The notes beneath the pieces were generated by a model. The model had not been told where the DNA came from. It saw only the letters and a list, made by a program, of their open reading frames with translations, and made no database searches. A program made the position numbers and the translations under genes. Of a DNA stretch of 64,000 nucleotides, positions 19,523-29,206 are shown piece after piece (position 1 is the first letter of the stretch; every line of letters starts with the position of its first letter). Source of the DNA: Acinetobacter larvae (GTDB lineage: Bacteria > Pseudomonadota > Gammaproteobacteria > Pseudomonadales > Moraxellaceae); assembly GCF_001704115.1 (NCBI RefSeq), contig NZ_CP016895.1, forward strand, positions 1,116,001-1,180,000, in the 5' to 3' direction.

Positions 19523-19625
19523 ATATATTTTTCTTTGAAATTGGGCTTTTATGGGATGGTTGTATAAATTTTAGATCTTTGATAAAAACTTTGCTTAAAG
19601 CGTGAGCATTAATGTCTGTGTGTGC

Positions 19626-19654
19626 TTGACCTGAGCGATAGAAATCTAGATAAT
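19626..19654 (+). promoter_or_regulatory. Promoter of tRNA-Met copy 2
   Basis: TTGACC (19626-19631), a 17-bp spacer and GATAAT (19649-19654), followed by a GCCCTC discriminator. It matches the copy 1 promoter in spacing and in much of the sequence. Confidence 0.8.
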
Positions 19655-19669
19655 GCCCTCACAGTTTAC

Positions 19670-19746
19670 GGCTATGTAGCTCAGTTGGTTAGAGCACAGC
19701 ACTCATAATGCTGGGGTCACAGGTTCAAGTCCCGTCATAGCCACCA
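19670..19746 (+). tRNA. tRNA-Met (CAU), copy 2
   Basis: Identical to the tRNA at 19410-19486. It lies 260 bp downstream with its own promoter and terminator, so the duplicated unit is a complete transcription cassette. Confidence 0.93.
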
Positions 19747-19753
19747 TTTTTAT

Positions 19754-19783
19754 AGACCACGTTCCAAAACGTGGTCTTTTTTT
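19754..19783 (+). terminator. Terminator of tRNA-Met copy 2
   Basis: AGACCACGTT (19754-19763) pairs with 19768-19777, followed by seven T. Only the loop differs from the copy 1 terminator. Confidence 0.9.
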
Positions 19784-19917
19784 ATGTGTTTTTTTTATCT
19801 GCGTGTTGGTCGTTTTTTTACATGGGCTGTGATTTGTTTATATGATTTATCTAGGCGATTCATGATTTATGTAGACGCTTCATAATGCGGCCTACAGGAT
19901 TGATAAACAGTATCGCT

Positions 19918-19954
19918 AAAAAAATAAACCCAAGCAGCTGCGCTTGGGTTTATT
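19918..19954 (-). terminator. Terminator of nadE
   Basis: A perfect 13-bp stem (19923-19935 with 19942-19954) around AGCTGC. It is followed on the minus strand by seven T. It lies about 30 bp past the nadE stop. Confidence 0.85.
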
Positions 19955-19981
19955 CATTGTAAGACGGTATGGAGGGGAGGC

Positions 19982-21607
19982 TTAACAGCCTGCAGGCCAT
20001 TCGTTAACGATAGGATAGCGTCGTTCACGTGTAAATGCACGTGAGCTAATACGTGGACCTATAGCGCCTTGGCGGCGTTTATATTCGTTGATATCGACTA
20101 GACGAATGACTTTTTTCACCGTTGCTGCATCAAAGCCTTTGCCAATAATATCTTCTTGGCTTTGATCTTCTTCAATATAGGCATAAAGGATGGCATCCAA
20201 TACATCATATGGCGGTAATGCATCTTGATCTTTTTGATCTGGACGTAACTCAGCAGATGGTGGACGTGTAATAACGCGTTCAGGAATAACCGGTGTTTCT
20301 TCAAGGCTATTACGATATTTCGCCAACTCAAAGACGATGGACTTATAGACATCTTTGAGCACTGCATAAGCACCGACCATATCACCATATAAGGTGCAAT
20401 AACCGACAGCCAATTCTGACTTATTGCCTGTAGATAAAACTAAGTTGCCAAACTTATTGGACAGCGCCATCAGCAAGGTGCCACGGCTACGTGCCTGTAA
20501 GTTTTCTTCAGTTGAATCGGCGGCAATATTACCAAAGAATGGATAGAGCGTTTGTAGATAGCTATTTACGATGGGGTGGATTTCTGCCACGCCAAAAGTA
20601 ACGCCCATACGTTGCGCTTGTGTATTGGCATCCTCAATGCTGATTGCAGCTGTATAGGTATAAGGCATCATCACCGCTTGAACTTTGTCTGCACCTAATG
20701 CATCAACTGCAATGGCTAAGGTCAAGGCTGAGTCAATTCCACCCGATAGACCAAGGATGACACCGGGGAAGCCTGAACGGGTCACATAGTCGCGTGTCGC
20801 CATCACCAAGCTTTGGTAAATTTCGGCCATGGTTTCTAGAGCAGTTGCACTGTCTTTGGACTGAAAGCATTTGCTTTCTAAATCATAATCGACTACTGCG
20901 AGATACTCTTTGAAACTAGGGGCGAGATAAGCCAATTCACCAGTATGGTTCATGATAAAGCTACTGCCGTCAAAGATTAAATCATCTTGTCCGCCCACTT
21001 GGTTACAGTAGACGATATTGAGGTGAAGTTCTTTGCTAACAGATTGAATACTTTGTACACGATGCTGTGGTTTGCCGACTTCATAGGGGGAGGCATTGAG
21101 GCAGAGTACTGTTTCTACTTGTAGCTGACTGAGTTGTTGAATGCTATTCAATGACCACAAGTCTTCACAAATCAGCACAGCAAAACGATGCCCCTGATAT
21201 TCAAACACTAAGTGTTGATGACCTTCTTGGAAATAGCGCTTTTCGTCGAAAACGCTATAATTCGGGAGATTTTGTTTGTTATATACCCCTAGTACTTGGC
21301 CGTCTTTTAATACTGCAGCAGAGTTATAACGTTGACCTTGTTCATTTTGATTGACGAAACCAAATACCAGCATGATGTCTTGTACTTGATTGAGTTGCTC
21401 AAAGGCTTGGGCTGTGCGTTTGCTCAAGCTAGGTCGTAGTAATAAATCTTCAGCAGGATAGCCAATGCTGGAGAGTTCAGGGAAAATGATGATGTCAGCG
21501 TTTTGTTGTTTCGCCTCGTTTGCCAATTCAATCATTTTCTGAACATTTGATTCAATATTGCCAATGCGAGGAGAGAATTGAGCAAGGGCAATTTTAAAAC
21601 TTTTCAT
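19982..21607 (-). CDS. nadE: Glutamine-dependent NAD+ synthetase
   Basis: Converts deamido-NAD to NAD, taking ammonia from glutamine. 541 residues. The N-terminal nitrilase-type amidase has Glu in FPELSSIGYP, Lys in YNKQNLPNY and the nucleophile Cys in VLICEDLW. The C-terminal synthetase has the ATP-pyrophosphatase loop GLSGGIDSALT and STGNKSELAVGY. The two-domain form is normal for the group. It is a single gene ended by a strong hairpin at 19918-19954. Confidence 0.96.
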   Translation of the reverse strand: MKSFKIALAQFSPRIGNIESNVQKMIELANEAKQQNADIIIFPELSSIGYPAEDLLLRPSLSKRTAQAFEQLNQVQDIMLVFGFVNQNEQGQRYNSAAVLKDGQVLGVYNKQNLPNYSVFDEKRYFQEGHQHLVFEYQGHRFAVLICEDLWSLNSIQQLSQLQVETVLCLNASPYEVGKPQHRVQSIQSVSKELHLNIVYCNQVGGQDDLIFDGSSFIMNHTGELAYLAPSFKEYLAVVDYDLESKCFQSKDSATALETMAEIYQSLVMATRDYVTRSGFPGVILGLSGGIDSALTLAIAVDALGADKVQAVMMPYTYTAAISIEDANTQAQRMGVTFGVAEIHPIVNSYLQTLYPFFGNIAADSTEENLQARSRGTLLMALSNKFGNLVLSTGNKSELAVGYCTLYGDMVGAYAVLKDVYKSIVFELAKYRNSLEETPVIPERVITRPPSAELRPDQKDQDALPPYDVLDAILYAYIEEDQSQEDIIGKGFDAATVKKVIRLVDINEYKRRQGAIGPRISSRAFTRERRYPIVNEWPAGC

Positions 21608-21948
21608 CTAAACTAAATCCTATTCCTTGTAGGTGTGGCACACAACTGCTTTAAAGACTTGTTTATAATTATACAGATGTGGTTACGGTACTAAAAAAAT
21701 AAAAGCCAAATTTTAGTCTGCAAATTAATCAACAAATGGTTGGGAAATATACTTTTTTTTGCAATGCAAAAAATAGAAATATCCCATATTTTAACCAAAA
21801 ATAATTCATATGCTAGCGCATATTGAATATTGCTTGATGATTTCAACAAAGAAAGCTTTCTTGTTAAAACATATTTTTCGATTACTGCATTATTTAATAA
21901 AATTCCGAAAATAACTATCAAAACTTTAGACTTTTTTCAAATAGCTGC
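21608..21948. other. AT-rich spacer between nadE and the HExxH gene
   Basis: 341 bp, very AT-rich. The open frames seen here on both strands lack ribosome-binding sites and protein-like composition. It should contain the nadE promoter (minus strand). I see no RNA gene. Confidence 0.4.
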
Positions 21949-22434
21949 TTATATGATGATATTTTTAATTTTTTTCAGGAAAATATCACGTGCGATATCG
22001 CCTTGTTGCTCAATATTATAGTTATGAAAGGCTTTACGCTGCGCTAGCTGATAATGATAAGGATTATAGCGTTTTGCAGAAATATAATAGGCTATTTGTA
22101 GTAATGCACCGTGAAATAATACATTTTTTCCTTGTTGATATTGATAGACATGGGTCATTTCATGAATAAAGATCGCCTGATAAGCAATATCTTCAAGTGC
22201 ATAATCGGCTTTGAAATGTTTATCTAAAATATATAAGTTTCCATTTGGCGCCATAAATATATCTTCAGACTGCCAAGGGAGGTAGCGATGCTTGAAGATA
22301 TAAACTTGATCATAATCAATTAACTGACCAAATACTGTTTGACACAATTGTCGTTCAGCGTGGGTCAATTGACGCGCTGTAAATTGCGTGAGTTTTAAAT
22401 AAGGAATGCAGTAAGCAATAAGATATTTCAGCAT
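21949..22434 (-). CDS. Small HExxH putative zinc-metallopeptidase-like protein
   Basis: I start it at ATG 22434 (161 residues), which has GGA 8 bases upstream; a TTG at 22479 would add 15 residues. Residues 23-46 (LTHAERQLCQTVFG, then IDYDQVYIF) and the motif IFIHEMTHVYQYQQG (His91, Glu92, His95) match small proteins often annotated as Vgr- or Rhs-related with an HExxH core. No VgrG, Rhs or other T6SS gene lies nearby. The third zinc ligand is uncertain. It has no signal peptide of normal form. Function is unknown and activity is inference from the motif. Confidence 0.7.
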   Translation of the reverse strand: MLKYLIAYCIPYLKLTQFTARQLTHAERQLCQTVFGQLIDYDQVYIFKHRYLPWQSEDIFMAPNGNLYILDKHFKADYALEDIAYQAIFIHEMTHVYQYQQGKNVLFHGALLQIAYYISAKRYNPYHYQLAQRKAFHNYNIEQQGDIARDIFLKKIKNIII

Positions 22435-22545
22435 ATGCGCAATCCAGCATAGCGGGCGAGTTGGATATTTTAACAGCAATGCAGCAGATACTGGCTACTG
22501 ATTTATTTTAATTTTATTTTAAAAGCTGTCTAAATTATTTTCAGT

Positions 22546-22581
22546 AAAGAAAAACCGTTGTTGCAGAAGCAACAACGGTTT
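22546..22581 (-). terminator. Terminator of gltA
   Basis: A perfect 13-bp stem (22552-22564 with 22569-22581), loop AGAA, then TTCTTTA on the minus strand. It lies 20 bp past the gltA stop. Confidence 0.8.
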
Positions 22582-22600
22582 ATACGTACAGGTATTGAAC

Positions 22601-23875
22601 TTAACGTTGAATATCGCGTTGCGTCGCACCTGTATAAAGTTGACGCGGGCGACCAATTTTATATGGACCGCTATGCATTTCTAACCAGTGGCTGATCCAA
22701 CCTACTGTACGTGCCAAGGCAAAGATTACAGTAAACATTTCGGTTGGAATACCAATTGCTTTCAGGATAATACCAGAGTAGAAGTCAACGTTTGGATAAA
22801 GTTTACGTTCTACAAAGTACGGGTCGCTCAAGGCAATTTTTTCAAGTTCCATTGCCAAAGCAAGTTGTGGATCATTGATACCAAGTGCCGCCAATACTTC
22901 GTCACAAGTTTGTTTCATGACTTTTGCGCGTGGGTCAAAGTTTTTATAAACGCGGTGACCGAAGCCCATGAGCTTCACTTCTTTACGTTTTACTTTTTCC
23001 ATGAATTCAGCAACGTTATCAACGCTACCAATTTCATCTAACATTTTAAGTACAGCTTCGTTTGCACCACCGTGCGCAGGACCCCAAAGTGCAGAAATAC
23101 CTGCTGCGATACATGCGTAAGGATTCGCACCAGTAGAACCTGCAAGACGTACAGTAGAGGTTGACGCATTTTGCTCATGGTCAGCATGTAGCGTAAAGAT
23201 GCGGTCCATTGCTTTGGCGAGAACAGGGTTTACTTGATAGTCGCGATCAGCAGGGGTCGCGAACATCATGTAGAGGAAGTTTTCTGCGTAGCTTAGATCG
23301 TTACGTGGATAAACAAAAGGTTGACCTACGGTGTATTTGTAGCTCCAAGCTGCAAGTGTAGGGATTTTAGCAATCAGACGGATTGCTGTGATTTCACGAT
23401 GATTGACATCTTCAATATCAAGGTTGTTGTGATAGAACGCAGATAATGCACCCACAACACCAACCATAATCGCCATTGGATGAGCATCACGACGGAAACC
23501 ATTATAGAAACGGCTTACTTGATCATGCACCATGGTGTGCTGACGAACATTCTTTTTGAATTTTTCTTTTTGCTCTTCAGTCGGCAATTCACCATTTAAT
23601 AACAGGTAGCAGGTTTCAAGATATGAAGCTTGCGTAGCAAGTTGGTCAATCGGATATCCGCGATGTAGTAAAATCCCTTTATCACCATCAATGAAAGTGA
23701 TCTTAGATTCGCAAGAAGCTGTCGCCATGAAACCAGGATCAAAAGTAAAATGTCCTGATGCCAATACATCCTTAACGTCGATTACATCTGGGCCCAATGT
23801 ACCACTGTAAATTGGTAATTCAATTTTTTTGCCATCAAGTTCTAGAACGGCTTTCTTGCCAGTTGCTTCAGACAT
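22601..23875 (-). CDS. gltA: Citrate synthase (type II)
   Basis: Condenses acetyl-CoA and oxaloacetate. The length of 424 residues is that of the NADH-sensitive hexameric Gram-negative enzyme. Visible catalytic blocks are [20 protein letters not shown] (His), the region [12 protein letters not shown], and [15 protein letters not shown] (His, with Asp in VDFYSG). It is divergent from sdhCDAB across a 1.9-kb gap. AGGAGA lies 7 bases before the start. Confidence 0.98.
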   Translation of the reverse strand: MSEATGKKAVLELDGKKIELPIYSGTLGPDVIDVKDVLASGHFTFDPGFMATASCESKITFIDGDKGILLHRGYPIDQLATQASYLETCYLLLNGELPTEEQKEKFKKNVRQHTMVHDQVSRFYNGFRRDAHPMAIMVGVVGALSAFYHNNLDIEDVNHREITAIRLIAKIPTLAAWSYKYTVGQPFVYPRNDLSYAENFLYMMFATPADRDYQVNPVLAKAMDRIFTLHADHEQNASTSTVRLAGSTGANPYACIAAGISALWGPAHGGANEAVLKMLDEIGSVDNVAEFMEKVKRKEVKLMGFGHRVYKNFDPRAKVMKQTCDEVLAALGINDPQLALAMELEKIALSDPYFVERKLYPNVDFYSGIILKAIGIPTEMFTVIFALARTVGWISHWLEMHSGPYKIGRPRQLYTGATQRDIQR

Positions 23876-24374
23876 TCAAAGATCTCCTGTCCTGGTGGAT
23901 GTTATTATCTAACTCAATATTTGCAGATTTTGTCCATGAATTAGATGAGTCAAATTTTGCTACTAAGCTTAGTGAGTAATGAGATTTTGTCAATTATACT
24001 TAAGGATATAGTTGAGTGTTTATGACAGATCTCGCCAGTGTTGTCTTAAAATAAAGCAATTTCTTACTTAAAACGATGACAGGCTAGACTCACCGTGTCC
24101 TTTGCAATTGTAGAATGATATATCTGGCTGTTTTTGCCGCACATGGCTATATATTGCAAAAGATATTATTTATGTTTTTGAAATATAAGTAAAATTATTT
24201 TTCTATATGTGGCGTCATTTTTACTGGCAATCCTCTCAATTTATTTTAGAGCTTCTGAAATATTTGTTTGCATTTAAGTCGCTTAATCGGTTAAAAAAAA
24301 TTCTAATCCATTATATTTTTTGCCAATTTGATAAATTTTAAGCTTAATTAATTTGCATCGATGCATTAGAAAGT

Positions 24375-24455
24375 ATGGAAGTTATTGCCATAAAAAATGA
24401 AAAATACACTATTTATAGCCAAGATGGCGATCAATATCTTGCAGTCACTTTGTAG
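24375..24455 (+). CDS. Possible 26-residue peptide or gene remnant
   Basis: ATG-TAG frame with plausible composition (begins MEVIAIKNEKYTIY). A one-base shift at the stop would continue the frame for about 30 more codons, to a stop at 24541-24543, which looks like a frameshifted remnant. There is no strong ribosome-binding site. Recognised family: none. Confidence 0.15.
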   Translation: MEVIAIKNEKYTIYSQDGDQYLAVTL

Positions 24456-24487
24456 AATATATAGAGAGTGATGATTTATTTTTAAGC

Positions 24488-24634
24488 TTATGTGGTGATA
24501 TGTTCCTCAACATAACACTTCATGTCACTGCTGACTATCCATAGACGCTGCGCTGGTGGTTGTGGATAGTCATGCTTGCCATGCCACTGATAAGTGATCA
24601 AATCATGATTGCCAGTCAATATGAAATGCTTCAT
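24488..24634 (-). CDS. Possible 48-residue small protein or gene remnant
   Basis: ATG at 24634, stop TAA at 24488-24490. The peptide begins MKHFILTGNHDLITYQWHGK and looks protein-like. AAGAAG lies 8 bases upstream of the ATG, and the same frame stays open for a further 25 codons upstream without a start codon. That suggests a truncated gene. I do not recognise the family. Confidence 0.25.
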   Translation of the reverse strand: MKHFILTGNHDLITYQWHGKHDYPQPPAQRLWIVSSDMKCYVEEHITT

Positions 24635-24716
24635 CGGTAATGCTTCTTTAAAGGATGTATAAGCAAGGATGTATAAAAAAGGATGCCATACAGTGTTTAA
24701 ATAGATTTGTCACATT

Positions 24717-24770
24717 ACTACGCTATGCTCACCACATGAAAAAACTACGCTATGCTCGCCATACAAAAAA
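24717..24770. repeat. Tandem repeat, 2 x 27 bp
   Basis: Both units begin ACTACGCTATGCTC and end in an A-run; they differ at a few positions. Non-coding, in the gltA-sdhC gap. Confidence 0.8.
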
Positions 24771-25011
24771 CGTTTAAGTTTGATATTGAAGCAGTGCCAT
24801 TGAAGCACGATGCAGCATTTTGCCTGACCGATAAACACCACACATCGTGATGTATATTATGTTGTATATATAAAAGCAGAGCGATAGAAGTCTATTAAAA
24901 GTATGGGGCTATTACAGTACTAGTCTATTAAAATAATAATAAAGATGGTCACAGAGATTGAGCTTATATAGAAAGGGTAGGCTGATGACGCAAGAAGGCT
25001 GTCCTTTCTAT

Positions 25012-25071
25012 TCTATGGTGAAGAGATCTATGGTGAAGAGTTCTATGGAGAAAAGATCTATAGAGAAGAGA
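25012..25071. repeat. Tandem repeat, 4 x 15 bp
   Basis: Four exact-period units starting at 25012, 25027, 25042 and 25057. The first two are TCTATGGTGAAGAG plus A or T; units 3 and 4 carry two to three changes. The array is flanked by AGCTTATAT at 24961 and 25077. Confidence 0.9.
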
Positions 25072-25115
25072 TAAGAAGCTTATATCGAGATAGGGCTAAA
25101 TAATAAAGTGAAATC

Positions 25116-25190
25116 CTAAGCAGCAAAAATTAATTTAAAAATAATCAAACAAGATCCAAAAACCGCGCAAGCTAAAAACAAACAGCACAT
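25116..25190 (-). CDS. Possible 24-residue membrane peptide or gene remnant
   Basis: ATG at 25190 and TAG at 25116-25118 encode a very hydrophobic peptide (starts MCCLFLACAVFGSC). The same frame is open upstream for about 25 protein-like codons without a start. A one-base change in the A/T run near 25245 would join a further segment. This looks like a decayed small membrane protein gene. Confidence 0.2.
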   Translation of the reverse strand: MCCLFLACAVFGSCLIIFKLIFAA

Positions 25191-25419
25191 GCTGTAATGA
25201 CGCTTATGTGTTGAGTGTGCAAGTTGTAGTTGGGGTTGGTTAAAATTTTTCGATGTGCTTGTAATGGCTTAGCCAGTTGTGTTTGCTCTATGCTGTGTAT
25301 TGCACCGGGTTTGCCGAGTTAAGCTGCTTCTTTTATTGTATGTTATTGATATGCTTTATTTTCAATTTTTAAGATAGAAAAGCAGTCAGGCGGTGAATAC
25401 TGTAAATCAGTGTAAAATG

Positions 25420-25448
25420 TTGACACAATTAATTTTATAAAAAATATT
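25420..25448 (+). promoter_or_regulatory. Possible distal sdh promoter
   Basis: TTGACA (25420-25425) is a consensus -35. AATATT (25443-25448) 17 bp downstream is a 4/6 match to -10. Weak evidence. Confidence 0.25.
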
Positions 25449-25662
25449 ATTTATTGCTAAAAATGCTTTCTAGGCTGGTTTTAAGTGCTTGTGCTTTGAG
25501 CAAGTGCTTTGCGTGAAACACAAAATTTAAACATTAAAATCAATAGATTATGATATAGACCAATCGTCAAATTGAATCCAGAGATGAATGTTAGATAATT
25601 ATTTGAAAATGCAAATGATTCTTATTTTATGCGCAATATAATTAAAAGCCAAGGGGGACAGT

Positions 25663-25691
25663 TTGTAATTTAGTTTTTCACGTTTTATAAT
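25663..25691 (+). promoter_or_regulatory. Likely sdhC promoter
   Basis: A consensus -10 TATAAT (25686-25691) lies 17 bp after TTGTAA (25663-25668). It predicts a leader of about 95 nt before sdhC. A Fur-like sequence lies 34-52 bp upstream (25611-25629). Confidence 0.55.
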
Positions 25692-25790
25692 CCGTTGTCG
25701 TTTATAAGTTTAGGCATTTGCTTGCCTGACAATGCCAGCTTTCCTTCGAATTAATTCTTACAAACTCCAGAGGGAGTTTTTACTTACAGG

Positions 25791-26192
25791 ATGCCCGCTG
25801 TGAAAAGCAACAGACCTGTCAATTTGTCCATGGGTCAAGTGTTAGCGGTAAATTTACGCTCACCCGTGGCTATTGCATCAATTCTACACCGTCTATCAGG
25901 TGTAATCGTATTCTTATTGGTTCCCGTTCTACTCTGGCTTTTGGATAAATCGCTTTCATCACCAGAAGGTTTTGAATACGTTAAAAATGTCGTATTTGGA
26001 AACTTCTTCGTACGTTTTATCGTGTGGGTATTTGTAGCGGGATTAATCTACCATTTTGTTAATGGTATCAAGCATTTACTTGCTGATTTAGGTTATGCTG
26101 AAGAGCTACAAAGTGGTCGTATTGCAGCAACCATTTCATTGATCTTGTCTGTGGTAGGTATTATCGCAGCCTTTGTATGGATTATGTTCTAA
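25791..26192 (+). CDS. sdhC: Succinate dehydrogenase cytochrome b556 subunit
   Basis: Membrane anchor of complex II. 133 residues with three hydrophobic helices. The family block SPVAIASILHRLSGVIVFLL contains the quinone-site Ser and Arg, and His in YHFVNGIKHLLAD is a likely haem ligand. The start ATG is preceded by AGGGAG, which lies 14 bases away and inside a 7-bp hairpin (25762-25779). The next gene starts within its stop codon. Confidence 0.95.
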   Translation: MPAVKSNRPVNLSMGQVLAVNLRSPVAIASILHRLSGVIVFLLVPVLLWLLDKSLSSPEGFEYVKNVVFGNFFVRFIVWVFVAGLIYHFVNGIKHLLADLGYAEELQSGRIAATISLILSVVGIIAAFVWIMF

Positions 26193-26557
26193 TGAAAAGT
26201 GCTACAGGTTTAACAGGATCAGGTTCTCGCGATTGGTTTATTCAACGTGTAAGTGCTGTTGTGTTGGCTGTATATACTGTTGTGGTTTTGGGATGGATTC
26301 TCTGCCATGGCGGTTTTAGCTATGAGCAATGGGCAGGCTTTATGATGACTTTACCAATGAAGATTTTCTCTTTATTGGCAATCTTATCACTTGTTGCACA
26401 CGCATGGATTGGTATGTGGCAGGTATTCACGGATTATGTGACTACTCGTCAAATGGGTCCTTCAGCGTCAGGGTTACGCCTTGTGCTGATTTCAGCGGTA
26501 ATTATTGCTGTATTTGCGTATGCGATCTGGGCAATCCAGATTTTCTGGGCAAATTGA
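26192..26557 (+). CDS. sdhD: Succinate dehydrogenase hydrophobic membrane anchor subunit
   Basis: Second complex II anchor. 121 residues from ATG 26192, which overlaps the sdhC stop as TAATG, indicating translational coupling. Three membrane helices. The conserved SGSRDWFIQRVSAVVLAVYT opens the protein, and HAWIGMWQVFTDYV carries the haem-ligand region. Confidence 0.93.
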   Translation: MKSATGLTGSGSRDWFIQRVSAVVLAVYTVVVLGWILCHGGFSYEQWAGFMMTLPMKIFSLLAILSLVAHAWIGMWQVFTDYVTTRQMGPSASGLRLVLISAVIIAVFAYAIWAIQIFWAN

Positions 26558-26569
26558 TAGGAAGAGATC

Positions 26570-28465
26570 ATGGGCGCGATAACCCCTAAAGAAGACTATA
26601 CAAATATACAAAACCTCACTTTCGATGCTGTGATCGTTGGTGGTGGTGGTTCTGGCATGCGTGCATCTTATCAGCTTGCCCAAGCAGGTTTGAAAGTTGC
26701 GGTATTGACCAAAGTATTCCCAACACGTTCTCACACAGTTGCTGCGCAAGGCGGTATTGGTGCGTCTCTTGGGAATATGCAAGAAGATAACTGGCATTTC
26801 CACTTCTATGACACGGTAAAAGGTTCTGACTGGTTAGGTGACCAAGATGCAATCGAGTTTATGTGTCGTGAAGCACCTAAAGTCGTGTATGAGTTAGAAC
26901 ACTTAGGTATGCCATTTGACCGTAACGCGGATGGTACCATTTACCAACGTCCATTCGGTGGTCACTCTGCAAACTATGGTGACAAACCTGTACCACGTGC
27001 TTGTGCAGCAGCTGACCGTACTGGACATGCGCTTTTGCATACCCTATATCAAAGCAACGTGAAAATGGGTACTCAGTTCTTTGTTGAATGGATTGCGCTT
27101 GATCTGATCCGTAATGAAGATGGCGATGTATTGGGTGTGACTGCAATTGACCAAGAGACAGGCAATATTGCAGTATTCCAAGCCAAAGCAACATTGTTTG
27201 CAACTGGTGGTGCGGGTCGTGTTTATCGTGCATCAACCAATGCTTATATTAATACAGGTGACGGTCTAGGTATGGCTGCGCGTGCTGGTATTCCATTACA
27301 AGATATGGAATTCTGGCAGTTCCACCCAACAGGTGTGGCGGGTGCGGGTGTATTGTTAACCGAAGGTTGCCGTGGTGAAGGCGCGATCTTACGTAACAAA
27401 GATGGCGAACCATTCATGGAACGTTATGCCCCAACTTTAAAAGACTTGGCGCCACGTGACTTCGTATCACGTTCTATGGACCAAGAAATTAAAGAAGGTC
27501 GTGGTTGTGGACCTAAAGGTGATTATATCTTATTGGATATGACTCACTTAGGTGCAGATACCATTATGAAACGTCTACCATCTGTATTTGAAATTGGTAA
27601 GAAATTTGCCAACGTAGACATTACCAAAGAGCCAATTCCTGTTGTGCCAACAATCCATTACCAAATGGGTGGTATTCCAACCAACATGCATGGTCAGGTT
27701 GTTATTCCAGAAGCTAAGCCAGAAGGCGAGTTGATTGCTGGATATAACGGTGAAACCAAAGAGTACGAAGCGAAAACCTCACTGAACTACACAAAACCTG
27801 TGAAAGGTTTCTATGCAATTGGTGAATGTTCTTGCGTTTCTGTACATGGTGCGAACCGTTTAGGAACCAACTCATTATTGGACTTGGTCGTGTTTGGTAA
27901 AGCTGCTGGTGAACATATTATTGATTATGTGACCAAACACCATGGTGATGAGTATGCACCATTACCAACAGATGTATTGGAAAAAACTTTAGCGCGTGTA
28001 CGCCATCTAGACGAAACAACTACGGGTGAAAATGCCCAAGAAGTTGCAGATGAAATTCGTGAAATCGTACAAAATCACGCAGGTGTATTCCGTACCCAAG
28101 CTTTATTAGATGAAGGTGTGAAGCAGATTTTAGCGCTTGAGCCACGTGTGCGTAACATTCATCTGAAAGACAAGTCTAAAGTCTTTAATACTGCGCGTAT
28201 TGAAGCACTTGAAGTTGAGAACTTGTACGAAGTCGCGAAAGCAACATTGATCTCTGCTGCTGCACGTAAAGAATGTCGTGGTGCACATACCGTGGTTGAC
28301 TATGAGTTACCGCCGGATCACCCTGTTTATTCTTATGGTCGCCGCGATGATGAGTGGATGAAGCATACATTATGGTATTCATCAGATAACCGTTTAGAGT
28401 ATAAACCTGTGCGTTATACCCCATTGACTGTTGATCCAATTGAACCTAAGCCACGTACATTCTAA
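26570..28465 (+). CDS. sdhA: Succinate dehydrogenase flavoprotein subunit
   Basis: Catalytic subunit oxidising succinate to fumarate. 631 residues. FAD-binding motifs are [15 protein letters not shown] at the N-terminus ([20 protein letters not shown]), the covalent flavin His is in [11 protein letters not shown], and the active site includes HPTGVAGAG and the Arg of the [18 protein letters not shown] region. It starts 12 bp after sdhD with AGGAAGAG as ribosome-binding site. Confidence 0.98.
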   Translation: MGAITPKEDYTNIQNLTFDAVIVGGGGSGMRASYQLAQAGLKVAVLTKVFPTRSHTVAAQGGIGASLGNMQEDNWHFHFYDTVKGSDWLGDQDAIEFMCREAPKVVYELEHLGMPFDRNADGTIYQRPFGGHSANYGDKPVPRACAAADRTGHALLHTLYQSNVKMGTQFFVEWIALDLIRNEDGDVLGVTAIDQETGNIAVFQAKATLFATGGAGRVYRASTNAYINTGDGLGMAARAGIPLQDMEFWQFHPTGVAGAGVLLTEGCRGEGAILRNKDGEPFMERYAPTLKDLAPRDFVSRSMDQEIKEGRGCGPKGDYILLDMTHLGADTIMKRLPSVFEIGKKFANVDITKEPIPVVPTIHYQMGGIPTNMHGQVVIPEAKPEGELIAGYNGETKEYEAKTSLNYTKPVKGFYAIGECSCVSVHGANRLGTNSLLDLVVFGKAAGEHIIDYVTKHHGDEYAPLPTDVLEKTLARVRHLDETTTGENAQEVADEIREIVQNHAGVFRTQALLDEGVKQILALEPRVRNIHLKDKSKVFNTARIEALEVENLYEVAKATLISAAARKECRGAHTVVDYELPPDHPVYSYGRRDDEWMKHTLWYSSDNRLEYKPVRYTPLTVDPIEPKPRTF

Positions 28466-28479
28466 TCGGGAGAGTTAAG

Positions 28480-29193
28480 ATGAGTAGTAGAGGAACTCGT
28501 ACGTTCGAAATCTATCGCTATGATCCTGATAAGGATAAAGCACCGTATATGCAAACTTTTAAGCTTGAGTTGACTGAAAAGCACCGTATGTTGCTTGATG
28601 CTTTACTTGCGCTTAAGGTTCAAGATGAAACCCTAACATTCCGTCGTTCTTGCCGTGAAGGTATTTGCGGATCAGATGGTGTGAATATTAATGGTAAGAA
28701 TGGTTTGGCCTGTTTGTGGAACTTAAACGATTTACCAGAAAAAATCGTTATTCGTCCATTGCCTGGCTTGCCTGTGATTAAAGATTTAGTTGTGGATATG
28801 AATCAGTTCTACGAACAGTACAACAAAATTCATCCTTTCTTAATCAATGATCAGCCAGCGCCACCGAAAGAACGTTTACAATCACCTGAAGAGCGTGAAC
28901 ACCTCAATGGTTTGTATGAATGTATCTTGTGTGCGTGTTGTTCAACATCTTGCCCATCATTCTGGTGGAACCCAGATAAGTTCTTAGGTCCATCTGCGTT
29001 ATTAAATGCTTACCGTTTCATTATCGATTCACGTGATAATGCAACCCAAGAACGTTTGGCACGTTTGGACGATCCATTCTCCTTGTTCCGTTGTAAAGGG
29101 ATTATGAACTGCGTTTCTGTTTGTCCTAAAGGCTTGAACCCGACTAAGGCAATTGGTCACATCCGTAATATGTTGCTCGACCAAGCAGGATAA
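28480..29193 (+). CDS. sdhB: Succinate dehydrogenase iron-sulfur subunit
   Basis: Electron-transfer subunit carrying three Fe-S clusters. 237 residues. The [2Fe-2S] ligands lie in [20 protein letters not shown] and ACLW. The [4Fe-4S] and [3Fe-4S] ligands lie in [16 protein letters not shown] and [17 protein letters not shown]. It is the last gene of sdhCDAB and is followed by a terminator. Confidence 0.98.
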   Translation: MSSRGTRTFEIYRYDPDKDKAPYMQTFKLELTEKHRMLLDALLALKVQDETLTFRRSCREGICGSDGVNINGKNGLACLWNLNDLPEKIVIRPLPGLPVIKDLVVDMNQFYEQYNKIHPFLINDQPAPPKERLQSPEEREHLNGLYECILCACCSTSCPSFWWNPDKFLGPSALLNAYRFIIDSRDNATQERLARLDDPFSLFRCKGIMNCVSVCPKGLNPTKAIGHIRNMLLDQAG

Positions 29194-29206
29194 TTGCCAT
29201 AAAATA

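Larger units (their letters stand above)
23876..25790. other. 1.9-kb gene-poor gap between gltA and sdhC
   Basis: No ORF of normal gene size. It must contain the gltA promoter (minus) and sdh promoters (plus). Inside are a 2 x 27-bp tandem repeat (24717-24770), a 4 x 15-bp tandem repeat (25012-25071), an inverted repeat (24532-24541 with 24563-24572) and three short protein-like frames (24375-24455 plus; 24488-24634 minus; 25116-25190 minus). I read it as decayed DNA plus regulatory sequence (inference). Confidence 0.5.

Noticed and set aside
21691..21921. 76-residue AT-rich minus-strand frame between nadE and the HExxH gene
   Set aside because: Composition reflects AT-rich DNA; no ribosome-binding site and no recognisable domain.
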